This document shows, piece by piece, positions 42,520-55,881 of a DNA stretch of 64,000 bases (positions within the stretch are counted from its first letter, which is position 1; each line of letters opens with the position of its first letter). Origin of the DNA: Helianthus annuus (Eukaryota > Streptophyta > Magnoliopsida > Asterales > Asteraceae); NCBI RefSeq assembly GCF_002127325.2, contig NC_035437.2, positions 158,235,597-158,299,596 of the forward strand, in the 5' to 3' direction. Below the pieces are notes generated by a model. That model did not search any database. It saw only the letters and a list, made by a program, of their open reading frames with translations, and was not told the DNA's origin. A program made the translations under genes and the position numbers.

Positions 42520-44730
42520 ACCAATATTTTCCTTAATAGACTATATTACGTAAACATGATCACGTTTATATCTAAATCGTTTATCATTAGCCAAATCCCT
42601 ATTTATTTCAACATGCACTGTTTATATAAACGAATTCCTTATTCTACAATCTATTTTTATATAGCTCACACACACAAAATTCTTAACCTTTACCATAAAC
42701 GCTTATTCCTCGATTTTCAAAATCTACGAAATGCTACTTATCAACCTAGTCGGTTTAATAAATCCGTTGCCCACGAAATTTTGTATTTAACGTAACTATT
42801 GAAAAAAAAGGGCTCATCTTATGTCCTTAAACTAGAGATTTTCTATTTTCAATTGGGAATCAAACCAAATTTTTTCGCACACATCTATGAAATACTACCA
42901 ATTTTGTTCGATCATTCGCTAAAATTTCTTTCAAAATCAGTAAAATGTTTTATTAAAGGTGTTTTATTTTTTTCAACAATCACTAAGATCGTATACCAAA
43001 ATCCTTTTTCATAAGAAGCAACGTTGTCGCAAAAATCTCTAAACTTCGAATTTCTTCTTTAATGCAAGATCATTTAAAACGATGCAAACTTATTTACTTC
43101 TAGAACCTTTTCAACCATTATTCAATACGTCAATTTAATTTAAAATGTGTGGGCAAGGAAACTTCATAAGAACCAACCATCTTCAACGAATGTAAATCCT
43201 TTTTAAAGCAAGAGTAACATTTCCTTCTTTCACAAAGTATAACACACATCACCAATAGATATTTTATACTCTCTCTACATTTATGAACTAGATTCTATAT
43301 TTCATGTCAACTCAATCTACTTTGATTTTAATTAAACTTCACGCCTGGCTCAAACAACTATACATGCATACTAACTTACGTGTTTTAGTTTACATCTCAC
43401 GACAAATTCACATATACCCCTCATTTTGTTGATATACTCAAAACTTCTCGGCCTTTTTACATGCTTAAATTCGTATATTACGGTTAATACCACATACAAA
43501 ATTATTACTTATTACACTCATATCCATATTCGTATTCATACATCTTACGCTTACACATTTATGCTTATTTTCATAATCATATACATATTCATACACTTTA
43601 TATTATACTCATGTTCACAAATTATTCATTTACGCCATACTTATGTCCAAGTTTATATTCATAATAATACAATTATACTTACACCCACTATTACGTTTAC
43701 GCTAATATTCATATTCATGTTTATACTCATATATCCTACTGGTACTTGTACCTATACAACTATGCTTAAACTTATATTCACATCCATATATTTTCCTCAT
43801 ACCAAAACCATTATGTTTATACTTAAATTCATAGTTATACTCACATATATACTCATTTTCATACACGCCATGCTTATACTTTTACTCATGGCATGCGTTT
43901 TGTGTTTATGCTCTCGTGCGTATTCGTATTTAAACTTATACTATGCTCATGCTATTTGGAACACAAGCGTGCTTATATGCTATATCTCTATACACGCAAT
44001 CTTATTTTCAGAATTTATTTATACCTTAATTCATACGCAACTAGTACAAGTTATGCGGATCATGTGACGATCAATGTAATCGCGGGTGCACACGGGATTA
44101 TAGTGATAGTCGTATGAGAACCATAGAGTGTACTATTGTGTACGGTAAGACATGGAACGTAACATGACACCGAATACGAAACGGACGTCACATGGTCAAA
44201 ACATGGTGGATACGCCGCTGGTACTTCCTATATATAAGTGTTTTCATCATGTTACCAAACTTTAGTAAAACGTGCCATGCGAAATTCGGTGTTTTGAAGA
44301 CCTTTTTGGACCTTATACAAACTTTAAACAACACACAAACACATTATATCCTATTACCCATGACGAGACTTCACCTTTAACACGCTACTTTCGACTATCT
44401 ACTACTTATATCATTCTTATACATGCATTCGTTTATTAAGAATCAATCGTCCACTTCTATACTTCTAGTATTCTCCATTATCTTTGTTGTCTTTTCTACA
44501 AACCTCATTGACAGTCAAGTCTGTTAAACCGCCTTCCTATTCTTATTTCTTATGTAGACGTACTTAGTAGACCATTATCACTTTATTCAAAGTACTAGGC
44601 CTTGTCGTTCTTCAAAACTTCATACCTTTCAAAACGTTTCAAATTTTCAAAGACTCATTTCTTAATAATCACCTTATTGCCAAGACTTTTTCAAGCCTAC
44701 GTCTTCCTAAATTTCGGGACGAAATTTCCT
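42520..44730 (+). other. T-rich internal sequence of element A, no coding capacity
   Basis: Pyrimidine-rich on the + strand. 43480-44040 is a degenerate simple repeat of TATTCATA / ATACTCAT words. A 213-codon ORF here has only low-complexity hydrophobic residues and is not accepted as a gene. The part around 44070-44220 matches the internal part of element C (48220-48340) in inverted orientation. Confidence 0.7.
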
Positions 44731-44744
44731 AAAGGAGGGGAGAC
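44731..44744 (+). other. Polypurine tract of element A
   Basis: AAAGGAGGGGAGAC directly before the 3' LTR. Confidence 0.85.
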
Positions 44745-45106
44745 TGTAACGCCCGGCTCTTTTGTAATTTCCATTTTTAGAAAGTTTTGTTCATATTTCT
44801 ATTTTTGGAAACCTTGTATTCTTGTAATCGTTCCTTTCTTCGTAATCGTTATCAAACAGAGACTTGGATCATTAATGAAGCTTATATTTTGTTACATCTA
44901 TGTTAAACGCATTCTATGTATACTCGTATGTTCGTTTTGGTGAATCAATCTATGTTTAATCGTGATTCTTGGAAACTATGTGCGAAACTTGTAATTAATC
45001 TAAACTTATGCATTGAACGTATTTTGAACGAGAACAACACTTGATTTGATACTTATACGCTTGATTATACTTGGTTTATACTCCTCATGCTAAATCATAA
45101 CCTAAT
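44745..45106 (+). repeat. 3' LTR of element A, first part
   Basis: Matches 38806-39167 of the 5' LTR with about 9 differences. It ends at the CTAAT target of element B. Confidence 0.92.
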
Positions 45107-45348
45107 TGATGCGTGCTAGCGTGTATATATTTTAGATGTATATTTAAGCCCCTTTTTTACACTTTTAGCCAAGTTTTAAATTTATAAAACACGATATTTA
45201 CTAACACTAAACACACATATGGGCAAGTGCACCCATCGTGGACGTAGTATAGTGTTGGTAAGATACCGAGGTCGTCCAAGGACACAAGAGCTTTTAATAC
45301 CGGTTTATCCTCAACGTCTAATCAAATCAAAAAGTGAAAAAATGTTTT

Positions 45349-47571
45349 TGTCACACCCCAACCAATGGCGGAAACATCGGGATGAGACGAAGTGTGAAGA
45401 TTGCTAGAGACATCATAACGCTATTTGTGACAATATTTAGAAAATCCAAATTTCATTTCATTTCATAACTTCAAATAGTCAACATTACAAGAAATTCAAA
45501 TACGACAAGTTTAACAAAACAACATGATAACATAACAAAATTTTGATACAACATTTTAAACCCTAACGTCTATATGTGTATCTAGGCATCAACGCTACTT
45601 CATTTCATAGCATCATCGTCCTCAACCTGTAACATGTTTAAAATAAAGTTCAATGCAAAAGCAAAGGCGAGTATACAAGTTTGATACGTACATAGCAAAA
45701 GATAAGTTTGAACAATTCCTCATAGCAAGCATGCGATTCAAGATAAACATTAAATATGGCATGTGTATAACATATCAAACCAAGAAAACGCAACTTGCTC
45801 ATGACATAACCAAAGTTTCAGTAGAGGCGGGTCGTTAATCCTATAGCGCTACATATGTCAAGGTTTGGCTCGTACGAAGTTAATGATAAGTTCAACACAT
45901 AAGAATCACCCAAATTTAAAGTATCAAGCCATCACATATACAAGCATTGTTATAGGAATGTTCGTGTGTTTAGACAAAAGTTCATGTGTAAGTTTCAATA
46001 GGTAAACATGTTACACCCCAAAAGTGGTAAAAGTAAAAGGGGAAAAAGTACGAGTATACTCACAAAGTTTGCATATGTTTTCCGATTATCCAATTGTTGA
46101 CGAGTAGAGATTTAGAGTCCGAATGTATAAGGGTTAAGGTTCAAGTATGTTTAGAGTCGAGATTCGGTGTTTAAAACAACATAAAAATAAGATATGAGAA
46201 TAACATGGAAAATAATCATTTAGTACATATGATGCTTGTTCTTGACACTAGGAAACTCGAAGGAGTTTAGATGTTTTCATGGAACAAGGTTCCATTAGAA
46301 TCGTGACAAGTTATCATAGTCTAGGATGATGTAATCTAGTACCCCGACATATGAACACTAGTTCATCATCAAAGATTCGATTATTCGAATAATATATTTA
46401 GGTTATATAATATATGTCCAATAGTTCAAGCATGAGGTAGAAGATTAAAATCTTCATTTTGGTACCTCTAAATGTCATAGAAGTCATGTAGGAGGTAGGA
46501 AGATCAAGTCTTCCATTTAGGCACCTCTATGTGTTCACCACTACACTTGATGTAAAAAAACAACCAAGGAGGGTCATGAACATACAATAAAGAATAAGAA
46601 ATATACACACTAACTAAGAGAAATCATCAAATCATGTGAGGATTGTATGTTTGGACAACCCAAGTTGTTCCATAATCACTCATGTATCAAAGACAAAGTT
46701 TGACATGACTTGTGGGTTAAAAACCCTAAACAAAACACCAAGTTTATGAGGTTTAATCCTCTGATTTTAAATGTCTCAACCTTGTTTTTAAGCTTAACCA
46801 ACCATGGGATAAGTTGTAAGCATTAGGACATAGGTATGAGATGTGTTAGACACAAGTTGCATAGGTTTAAACAAGTTTTTGATGAACATAAAAACAAACA
46901 GAAAGTTTATGGACTATTTCGGGGCATTTCCAGGTCTGATTTCTCCAAGGAGAAGTCTAGGAATCGAACCCCATGATTATACAAGTAAGTAGGAAAAAGA
47001 ATCGAGTGAATCGGATAAGAATTGAGTGAGTTATGCTCATTTTCGTGAAGGGGTGTCAATCTACTCGAACCCTTGCTTTCAGCTACGGTTTGGTGGATGT
47101 TTTGTGAGTTTTTAGGGTTGCAAAAGTGGTAGGGAGGCTGGTTATAAGTGGTATTTATAGGGGGAAGGATTAGGGTTTCAATGGGTTGGGCTTTGGAGGT
47201 GTTTAGAAGGGGTTACACCTTGAAACTAGCCCACAAAACCCAACTATATGGGGCTGAATTTTGCTGAATTGGGCTGCCATAATTCTTTATTTTTTTTTAT
47301 TTTTTTAAAACATTATAATGAGTAATTTTGTTAATTAAGTTGTGTAATAATATGCAACAATGTTTCCCCTAACTTGTAACAAGGTGAAATATGAAATAAA
47401 ACATGATTTAACTAGGTAAAAAGTATAATGTACAAGTTTTATTTACGAAGCAAGTTCCGTATTTTACAACGATTACGATGAAAGAATGGTTATAAGAACA
47501 CAAGATTTCCAAAGATAGAATTTCACGTAAGGTTTCTAAATGTAGGATGTTTGAAAACGCAGGGCGTTACA
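45349..47571 (-). repeat. 3' LTR of element C
   Basis: 2223 bp, minus-strand ends TGTAACGCCC...GGGGTGTGACA. Minus-strand TATA (CCTATAAATACC) near 47150. Confidence 0.93.
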
Positions 47572-49190
47572 GTCTCCCCTCCTTTAGGAAATTTCGTCCC
47601 GAAATTTATTCAAGAGGAAGGCTTGAAAGAGTTTTTGGCATAAAGGTGATCATTAAGAATTGAAACTTGGGAAGTTTGAAAGTTTTGAAAAGTACCAAAT
47701 TTTGGAGAACGTCAAGGTAGATTTGCAAGGGGAAGTTTTTAAGGATAGTATAAAAAAATCATACTTTCGTAAAACCTGTTTATTGAGAGGAACGAAAAGG
47801 TTTGTTACTTTAAATAAAGCAATAGAGGTATACTAAGTATAGTTTCACAAGAATCAAGAATATGGAGGCTATTTTATAGGTAACGAGGTAAGTTAGGACT
47901 CAAATGTTTAAACAAGCTGGATTGCGAACGAGTTTTGTATAAAATAATACGAGTATAGAATGAACGAATGACTCTTAAAGAGTACAAGTATGTGAATAGC
48001 ATAAGTGTTGGATAGATGAACGTAGTGTGTTAAGGATGAAGTCTCGTCATGAATAATCGGATATAATGCGTTTGTGAGTTGCGTGAAGTTCTATTAGGTC
48101 CAAAAGGTCTGCAACACACTGAATTTCTCATGGCACGTTTTACGAAAGTTTGGTAACATGGTGAAAACACTTATATATAGGAAGTACCAGCGGCGTATCC
48201 ACCATGTTTTAACCACATTACGTCCGTTTCGTTACTTGGGGTCATGTTACGTTCCGTGTCTTACCATACACAGTAGTACACTCTATGGTTCTCATACGCC
48301 TATCACTATAATCCCGTGTGCACCCGCGATTATACTGATTGTCGCATGATCCACATAGCTTGTACTAGTTATGTATGAATCAAGGTATACATGAATTTGA
48401 AAATAAGAATGTGTACGTAGAAGAATGTCGTATGTAAGCGTGTTTATGTTTAAGCATGTATGGGACCCACTTAAACGAATCCCTCGGATTACGCTCGCGT
48501 ATAGGTACGAATGTACGAATCATGAGTAAGGATGAAAGTATGAGCATAAGTTTAAGTATGAATACGCATGTATGTATGAGCATAAACATAAAACGTGTAA
48601 GTAGTATGTGTACAAGCAGAAGTGTAAAACGTATAAGTAGTATGTGTATGAGTACAAGCATAAAACGTATGAACATAGGTGTAGGTATGAAAAATAAATA
48701 TTGCGTATATGGTATACGTTGAGACACTGTAGAGAAAAAAAAAGGTTAAGTATGTAGATACGAACGATATAAATGCGTATATAAGGAAGTCACTCCAATC
48801 TCGATGATACATCTCCACTAGTTGTTACAAGGAATATGAATTTAAATTATATGAAAATCATGCGTATATAAGTGTATCGAAAAGGTTCGATATGTTGTGC
48901 GTGTGAAAAGAGAAATCAAAGGTAAACTCGAGGTTGAAAGATTGCATCGTATAAAATGAACAATAGAAACACATGTTTGACCAAAGTTTGGAGTGTTCCA
49001 AAACGGAACTTTGACTAACCAAAGTGGTCGAAAAGTCTTTTGAATTTGAGGAGCATGTTTTGGCCTAATAGGTAAAATACTCTCGCCGACAAGTCGGTTA
49101 ACGGTATTTACCCTTCCGGTTACTACATGTCCCAAATCAATCGAAATTTCGAGACTTGGCGGGATTTATGAAAAAATGCCAAGGAGTGGA
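47572..49190 (-). other. Internal non-coding region of element C
   Basis: No ORF with known content. The purine tract lies next to 47571 on the minus strand (AAAGGAGGGGAGAC). 48430-48700 is a degenerate TATGAGTA-type simple repeat, equivalent to the T-rich block of element A. Confidence 0.75.
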
Positions 49191-49194
49191 ACTA

Positions 49195-49441
49195 GTCGAC
49201 AAGGTGCGGGTTTCACCCCTAACTTGACGATTTCGTATGCTAAGTGTGGTTGGTACTCGTCGGGTCAAAATTTAATTTCGACGCGTTGACGAGGGTCCAC
49301 TAGAACTTGAAATTTGAGATTTACCATTAAGATGTGGATTTCACTCCTAGCTTAATCGCGATATCTCGTGTAAAAAAAAAAAAGAATAGGTAGATTGAGA
49401 GTCGTTCACCAAATTGTGGGTTTCACGCCTATTTTGGTGAA
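49195..49441 (-). repeat. Hairpins with a constant 19-nt loop, leader of element C
   Basis: Three hairpins correspond to the first three of element A, in the same order from the PBS: loops at 49414-49432, 49332-49350 and 49204-49222. In the first, the stem is TTCACCAAA/TTTGGTGAA, where element A has TTTACCAAA/TTTGGTAAA: a T-A pair replaced by C-G with the loop unchanged. Confidence 0.85.
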
Positions 49442-49855
49442 TTCGTCTCATTTGTACAATATGAGTGTTGTCGGATTTAGAATAATCGAGTAAAATGCAT
49501 GAGGGAAGTGTATGTCGAAGGAGATACACAAACAAGTATAAACACATAAGAAAGCATATCAAGGATGATACTTAAATAATGAAATAAAACAAGTATTAAC
49601 ACATAGAGAAATATGTCAAGAATAACACATAAAGAATCGAACAACGAAACAAGTGTTAACACATAATAAAACAAGCATTAATGCGTAAGAATAACATGTC
49701 GAATATTACACATGAGTAACATACATGTTTAAAAGAGCATAAATAAGTAACAAATAAAGTATCATGTAGTAGTCCAAGCAAAGCATACGAATAAGGTTCT
49801 AAAACTATAGACTAGGCTAAAGCATTCCTACTTTTCCTAATTCCCTATAGTTATG

Positions 49856-49867
49856 GCTCTGATACCA
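49856..49867 (-). other. Primer-binding site of element C
   Basis: TGGTATCAGAGC on the minus strand, 3 nt from the right-hand (5') LTR. Confidence 0.92.
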
Positions 49868-49870
49868 ATC

Positions 49871-52093
49871 TGTCACACCCCAACCAATGGCGGAAACATC
49901 GGGATGAGACGAAGTGTGAAGATTGCTAGAGACATCATAACGCTATTTGTGACAATATTTAGAAAATCCAAATTTCATTTCATTTCATAACTTCAAATAG
50001 TCAACATTACAAGAAATTCAAATACGACAAGTTTAACAAAACAACATGATAACATAACAAAATTTTGATACAACATTTTAAACCCTAACGTCTATATGTG
50101 TATCTAGGCATCAACGCTACTTCATTTCATAGCATCATCGTCCTCAACCTGTAACATGTTTAAAATAAAGTTCAATGCAAAAGCAAAGGCGAGTATACAA
50201 GTTTGATACGTACATAGCAAAAGATAAGTTTGAACAATTCCTCATAGCAAGCATGCGATTCAAGATAAACATTAAATATGGCATGTGTATAACATATCAA
50301 ACCAAGAAAACGCAACTTGCTCATGACATAACCAAAGTTTCAGTAGAGGCGGGTCGTTAATCCTATAGCGCTACATATGTCAAGGTTTGGCTCGTACGAA
50401 GTTAATGATAAGTTCAACACATAAGAATCACCCAAATTTAAAGTATCAAGCCATCACATATACAAGCATTGTTATAGGAATGTTCGTGTGTTTAGACAAA
50501 AGTTCATGTGTAAGTTTCAATAGGTAAACATGTTACACCCCAAAAGTGGTAAAAGTAAAAGGGGAAAAAGTACGAGTATACTCACAAAGTTTGCATATGT
50601 TTTCCGATTATCCAATTGTTGACGAGTAGAGATTTAGAGTCCGAATGTATAAGGGTTAAGGTTCAAGTATGTTTAGAGTCGAGATTCGGTGTTTAAAACA
50701 ACATAAAAATAAGATATGAGAATAACATGGAAAATAATCATTTAGTACATATGATGCTTGTTCTTGACACTAGGAAACTCGAAGGAGTTTAGATGTTTTC
50801 ATGGAACAAGGTTCCATTAGAATCGTGACAAGTTATCATAGTCTAGGATGATGTAATCTAGTACCCCGACATATGAACACTAGTTCATCATCAAAGATTC
50901 GATTATTCGAATAATATATTTAGGTTATATAATATATGTCCAATAGTTCAAGCATGAGGTAGAAGATTAAAATCTTCATTTTGGTACCTCTAAATGTCAT
51001 AGAAGTCATGTAGGAGGTAGGAAGATCAAGTCTTCCATTTAGGCACCTCTATGTGTTCACCACTACACTTGATGTAAAAAAACAACCAAGGAGGGTCATG
51101 AACATACAATAAAGAATAAGAAATATACACACTAACTAAGAGAAATCATCAAATCATGTGAGGATTGTATGTTTGGACAACCCAAGTTGTTCCATAATCA
51201 CTCATGTATCAAAGACAAAGTTTGACATGACTTGTGGGTTAAAAACCCTAAACAAAACACCAAGTTTATGAGGTTTAATCCTCTGATTTTAAATGTCTCA
51301 ACCTTGTTTTTAAGCTTAATCAACCATGGGATAAGTTGTAAGCATTAGGACATAGGTATGAGATGTGTTAGACACAAGTTGCATAGGTTTAAACAAGTTT
51401 TTGATGAACATAAAAACAAACAGAAAGTTTATGGACTATTTCGGGGCATTTCCAGGTCTGATTTCTCCAAGGAGAAGTCTAGGAATCGAACCCCATGATT
51501 ATACAAGTAAGTAGGAAAAAGAATCGAGTGAATCGGATAAGAATTGAGTGAGTTATGCTCATTTTCGTGAAGGGGTGTCAATCTACTCGAACCCTTGCTT
51601 TCAGCTACGGTTTGGTGGATGTTTTGTGAGTTTTTAGGGTTGCAAAAGTGGTAGGGAGGCTGGTTATAAGTGGTATTTATAGGGGGAAGGATTAGGGTTT
51701 CAATGGGTTGGGCTTTGGAGGTGTTTAGAAGGGGTTACACCTTGAAACTAGCCCACAAAACCCAACTATATGGGGCTGAATTTTGCTGAATTGGGCTGCC
51801 ATAATTCTTTATTTTTTTTTATTTTTTTAAAACATTATAATGAGTAATTTTGTTAATTAAGTTGTGTAATAATATGCAACAATGTTTCCCCTAACTTGTA
51901 ACAAGGTGAAATATGAAATAAAACATGATTTAACTAGGTAAAAAGTATAATGTACAAGTTTTATTTACGAAGCAAGTTCCGTATTTTACAACGATTACGA
52001 TGAAAGAATGGTTATAAGAACACAAGACTTCCAAAGATAGAATTTCACGTAAGGTTTCTAAATGTAGGATGTTTGAAAACGCAGGGCGTTACA
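49871..52093 (-). repeat. 5' LTR of element C
   Basis: 2223 bp, almost identical to 45349-47571. Short ORFs in it are duplicated word for word in the other LTR. Confidence 0.93.
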
Positions 52094-53555
52094 GTTTTAA
52101 ACTAAGAAAAATAAAAACTAACTAAATGCTGAAAAATAAGATAAAATAAAAACAGATAGACAAGATGAATCACTTGGATCCGACTCGTGTGTTAGTATAA
52201 CCTTTGATTATTTTCGCACTTTTGCACTTGTTTAAGAGATTATCTTAGTTATTGTACTAGGCCCCTCTTTTGAAGGCGACGTTACCCTCAACCCAGTAGT
52301 TTGAGTCAGCAAGGATACAATCCTAAAGGGTCGGATTATTGAAAGATAATGAATTAAGTTATTAATGCAAATTGTGGTAGGCCCCGCTTTTGGCGGTGAC
52401 GTTACCCTCGGCTAAGTAGTCTGAGTCAGCAGGGATACAGTCCTAAATAGTCGGGTTATAGTATTAATAGTAGTTAACTTATGAGGGGGTCAAAGAGTTT
52501 GGATCCCCGCCATCCAATACCTATGGGCATTGAAGGAGATCCTACTAAATTTGACCCAGGTCCCAAGCAGGACCTCTAAACGCTGTACAAGGGCAAGACC
52601 CTTACCAAACCGTTCCCTTAACCCCCGACCAGGTAGCCAACATACCTCCATATAGACCGTGGAGATATGAATGGTGAAAATCTTTTATTTTATATAGACA
52701 GTAAAATAATGCCAAGACACCACGGACAAACGATAAGGAAAGATCACCTTCAACATAAGTAACTAGTTATTAAAGTCATTAATACAAAACCAAATAAAAA
52801 GTGCAAAAGATTAAAAATAAAAAGTATTATACTAAACACTTGTCTTCACCAAGTGATGTAAGAGACTTAGGCAAACATGGCCTTGATTGTCAAGAACTCT
52901 TACGATCAATCTTGGATCCCGAGACGACTCACACACTCTACGATGGACAATGGATGATGGTGGTGGATGATGGTGTTATGGTGGTGGTGGGTGGTGGATG
53001 GAGTGTGAGAGAGGTGGTGTGCCAAGGGATGAGATGGAATGAAACCAAGCACCCCTATTTATAGGCTGAACAGAAGGCTGGGCACGGCCCCGTGTCCGCT
53101 GGACACGCCCCCGTGCCCGTCTGACATTCTCTCTCTTCATTAATTGTAATTCGCAATTACAATTAATGCGCCTGCTGTACTTTCACCACGCCCCCGTGCC
53201 CGCTGGACACGGCCCCGTGGTGGGCAATGGAAGCTTCTACTGGTTTGTCTTTTCTGCTGCTTCTTGGGCACGGCCCCGTGTTCGCTGGACACGGGGCGTG
53301 TTCAGTCTTCTGTTTTCTCTTCTTTGCCTTGGGAGGTGCCGTTGAGGGTCCGGGCAGTCTACTTTTATTCCTTTTCTTGTATTTATGCTAGAATTAGTTG
53401 TCTTTTTGCTTCTTTTGTGATTTTGAACTCATTTCATCCTGAAAATACAAAAGAAAGACAAAAACACTCTTTTTCCAACATTAGTACTTAAAAAGGGTTA
53501 GTTTTATGCCTTAATTGATGTGATTTATATGTTGCATTTTACACACATCACTAAT

Positions 53556-55664
53556 CTATGCTTTTGTGACAAGAATGGCCCTTAAAACACCTTAAAAGCA
53601 TCAATTACACAACTCCAGAGGCCAAATTGTAAAAAAATGAAACTTACCCAGAACTACAAATGGCTCGCGGCCCGCGTAAACTTAGCCTGAAACCTCAGGC
53701 GGGCCGCGTGGGGATGCCAGATCGGGAAAAAACACAGCAGCTGATTATCTACGCGAATTGGCACGAAATCCTAAGTTCTAACACTCCCCAATCACCATTA
53801 AGCCACCTCTAAACACCTCCAATCATACTCAAACTCTTCCACTATAAATATACACCTTCTCCAAGCATTTCTACACTTTCAACACTCTCAAATCACTCCA
53901 AATTCACTCACAAATCAGTTGTAAATCTGCATTTTCGGATAGAATCATACTCTTGCACAAAAGTGAGTATAACTTGCTCATTTCTTAACGAAATCACCCG
54001 ATTCTTTTTCCTACTTGCTTGGTTAATCATGGGGTTTGATTCCTTGACTTCTCCTTGGAGAAATCAGACCTAGAATTGCTCCGAAATTGTTCACAAACTT
54101 TCTGTTTTGTTTCAAGTTCTTCAAAAGTTTGTTTAAACTCATCCAACTTGTGTCTAACACATCTCAAGCCTATGTCCTAATGCTTACAACCTCTCTTATG
54201 GTTGGTAAAGCTTAAAAACAAGGTTGAGACACTATAAATCAGAGGTTAAAACCTCAAATACTTTCTGTTTTATTAGGGTATTTCACCCACAAGTCATGTT
54301 CAAGCTTGGTTCTTGATGAGAAGTGATTATGGAACAACTTAGGTTGTTCCAACATAAAATCCTCACATGATTTGATGATTTCTCTTTAGTTAGATTGTTT
54401 GTATTATTGTACTAAACCTAGTTCGTGACCCTCCTTGGTTGTCTTTACATCAAGTGAAGTGGTGAACATTCAAGGGGTCCCTAAATGGGAGCATGTTCTT
54501 CCTACCCCATACATGGCATTCATGAATGACTCGAGGTACCTAAACGAAGATCCTAATCTTCTACCTCCTACTTGAAATATTGAACTTAATAATATGTAAT
54601 ACTTAAATATATATACACACACATTCGAACCTTTAATATTAGACTTGTGTTTATATGTTAAAGTAGTAGAATGACATCTAAGACTTAACACTCCAAGTAT
54701 GATTCTAATGGGCTTACTACCCATGAAATACAATATAACCCTAGTGGTTACGTAGTGTCATATAAGAGTATAAGTCAAGGATGATTATTTTGATATACTA
54801 CTTTATGCTATGTTAAACTCCAAATTATAATCTTCCGTTATACGCCAAACTCACACACCTACGTTTCCTCATGTAGAAGGACAAGGTGCTCCAAACTAAT
54901 TCTTCCACCAAACTTGCTCTCGGAATTTCAAGTCAAGACTTGTAAACCGTGAGTATACTCGAACCCATTTTACTTTTAAACACTTTGGGTGCAACATGTA
55001 TTCTATATTAAACGCACGTGACACTTGAAACTTATTTGAAACATGCTCTATCCTTTTAAACATGAAACATGAAACTTGTGATACTTGAGACTTTTATGCT
55101 ATGTGAACGTTTAATCTTCGTGTGTAGTTCCGCCTTAACAATGGTAGCGCTATAGGGGTAATGCACCTCCCCGTTAGTCTTTGGGGTATTGTTAGGAGGA
55201 GACATATTAACCTCCCGTGAAACTTTGGGCTAGGTACTTTAACGCATTGGAAACTTGGGCTATCACCTGGACTGCGTAAACTAGCATGGTTGAAACTATT
55301 TTAATATGTTCATGTTGGATATGAGTTTTTATTCTATTATGCTATGTAAACAAACTTGTATACTCGCTCTTTGCTTTTGCATTGAAACTCTATTTTAATA
55401 CATGTTGCAGGTTGATTATTGAAGTATGGATGATTGATGAAACAAGTTTAGGGTGGACTAGATACACACCTAAATTTATCTATCTTTTGTTGTTATGATT
55501 TTTGTTGAAACAATGTTGTTATCTCCTTTTGAATTTGTATGACATTTAGTATTGCACGAAATTTGAATTTAATTAAATATTGTCACATAGTGTTATGACG
55601 TCTCTAACAATCTATACACACTTCGTCTCATCCCGATGTTTCCGCCATCGGTTGGGGTGTGACA
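53556..55664 (+). repeat. 3' LTR of element A, second part
   Basis: Continues the 5' LTR match from about 39168 to 41277 with roughly 16 differences. Ends GGGGTGTGACA, then TSD CCCCA. Confidence 0.92.
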
Positions 55665-55714
55665 CCCCAAAGGTCACTCGACTGAGCTAGAGCCGTAGCT
55701 CTAGTGGTGCAAAT

Positions 55715-55873
55715 TAGGGATGAGCTCGGTACCAACCGGTACCGAAAATATCCGGTATTGTACGGTTCAGTACCGTACGGACTAACCGGTATTAGAAGGT
55801 AAATATCGGTACCGAAAACGCAGAATGTTGGATTCGGTACCGAAAATCGAGTTGGCATCATTGGTCATCCCTA
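55715..55873. mobile_element. Small hAT-like MITE rich in GGTACC (159 bp)
   Basis: Ends TAGGGATGA and TCATCCCTA-type inverted repeats. Flanks GTGCAAAT (55707-55714) and TTGCAAAT (55874-55881) form an 8-bp target duplication with one change. The inside repeats CGGTACCG and ACCGGTA words. Confidence 0.65.
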
Positions 55874-55881
55874 TTGCAAAT

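Larger units (their letters stand above)
45349..52093 (-). mobile_element. Element C: young non-coding LTR element, inverted relative of A
   Basis: TSD GTTTT at 45344-45348 and 52094-52098. LTRs 45349-47571 and 49871-52093, both 2223 bp, with only two differences seen by eye (near 46800 and 47508, against 51322 and 52028). PBS at 49867-49856 on the minus strand. The internal part of 2.3 kb has no gag or pol. LTR ends, leader hairpins and purine tract match element A, so both belong to one family, in opposite orientation. Confidence 0.94.
45107..53550 (+). mobile_element. Element B: solo LTR inserted in element A, itself split by element C
   Basis: TSD CTAAT at 45102-45106 and 53551-53555. 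Ends TGATGCGTGC...ACACATCA. Without element C it is about 1.7 kb (45107-45348 plus 52099-53550). There is no PBS, internal domain or second LTR, so it is read as a solo LTR left by LTR-LTR recombination. 53075-53300 holds repeated GGACACG and CGGCCCCGTG words that can pair. Lineage (Athila- or Tat-like) is a guess from style. Confidence 0.8.
38806..55664 (+). mobile_element. Element A: large non-coding LTR retrotransposon (LARD-like), host of two nested insertions
   Basis: TSD CCCCA at 38801-38805 and 55665-55669. The 5' LTR is 38806-41277 and the internal part 41278-44744. The 3' LTR is split: 44745-45106 plus 53556-55664, 2471 bp together. PBS and purine tract are present. The 3.5 kb internal part has no gag or pol in any frame, so the element needs proteins from another Ty3 element. 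The LTRs differ at about 25 positions (about 1%, by eye). Confidence 0.93.

Noticed and set aside
43426..44067. 213-codon ORF in element A, rich in Ile, Tyr, His and Phe
   Set aside because: It reads through a degenerate TATTCATA simple repeat. The hydrophobic look follows from T-rich codons and there is no domain or homologue in element C.
45653..45838. 61-codon ORF found identically at 50175-50360
   Set aside because: The identity is due to the two LTRs of element C; no protein features.
55680..55705. TAGCTCTAGTGG, resembling a tRNA A box (possible SINE)
   Set aside because: One mismatch to the consensus, and no B box, poly-A tail or target duplication was found.
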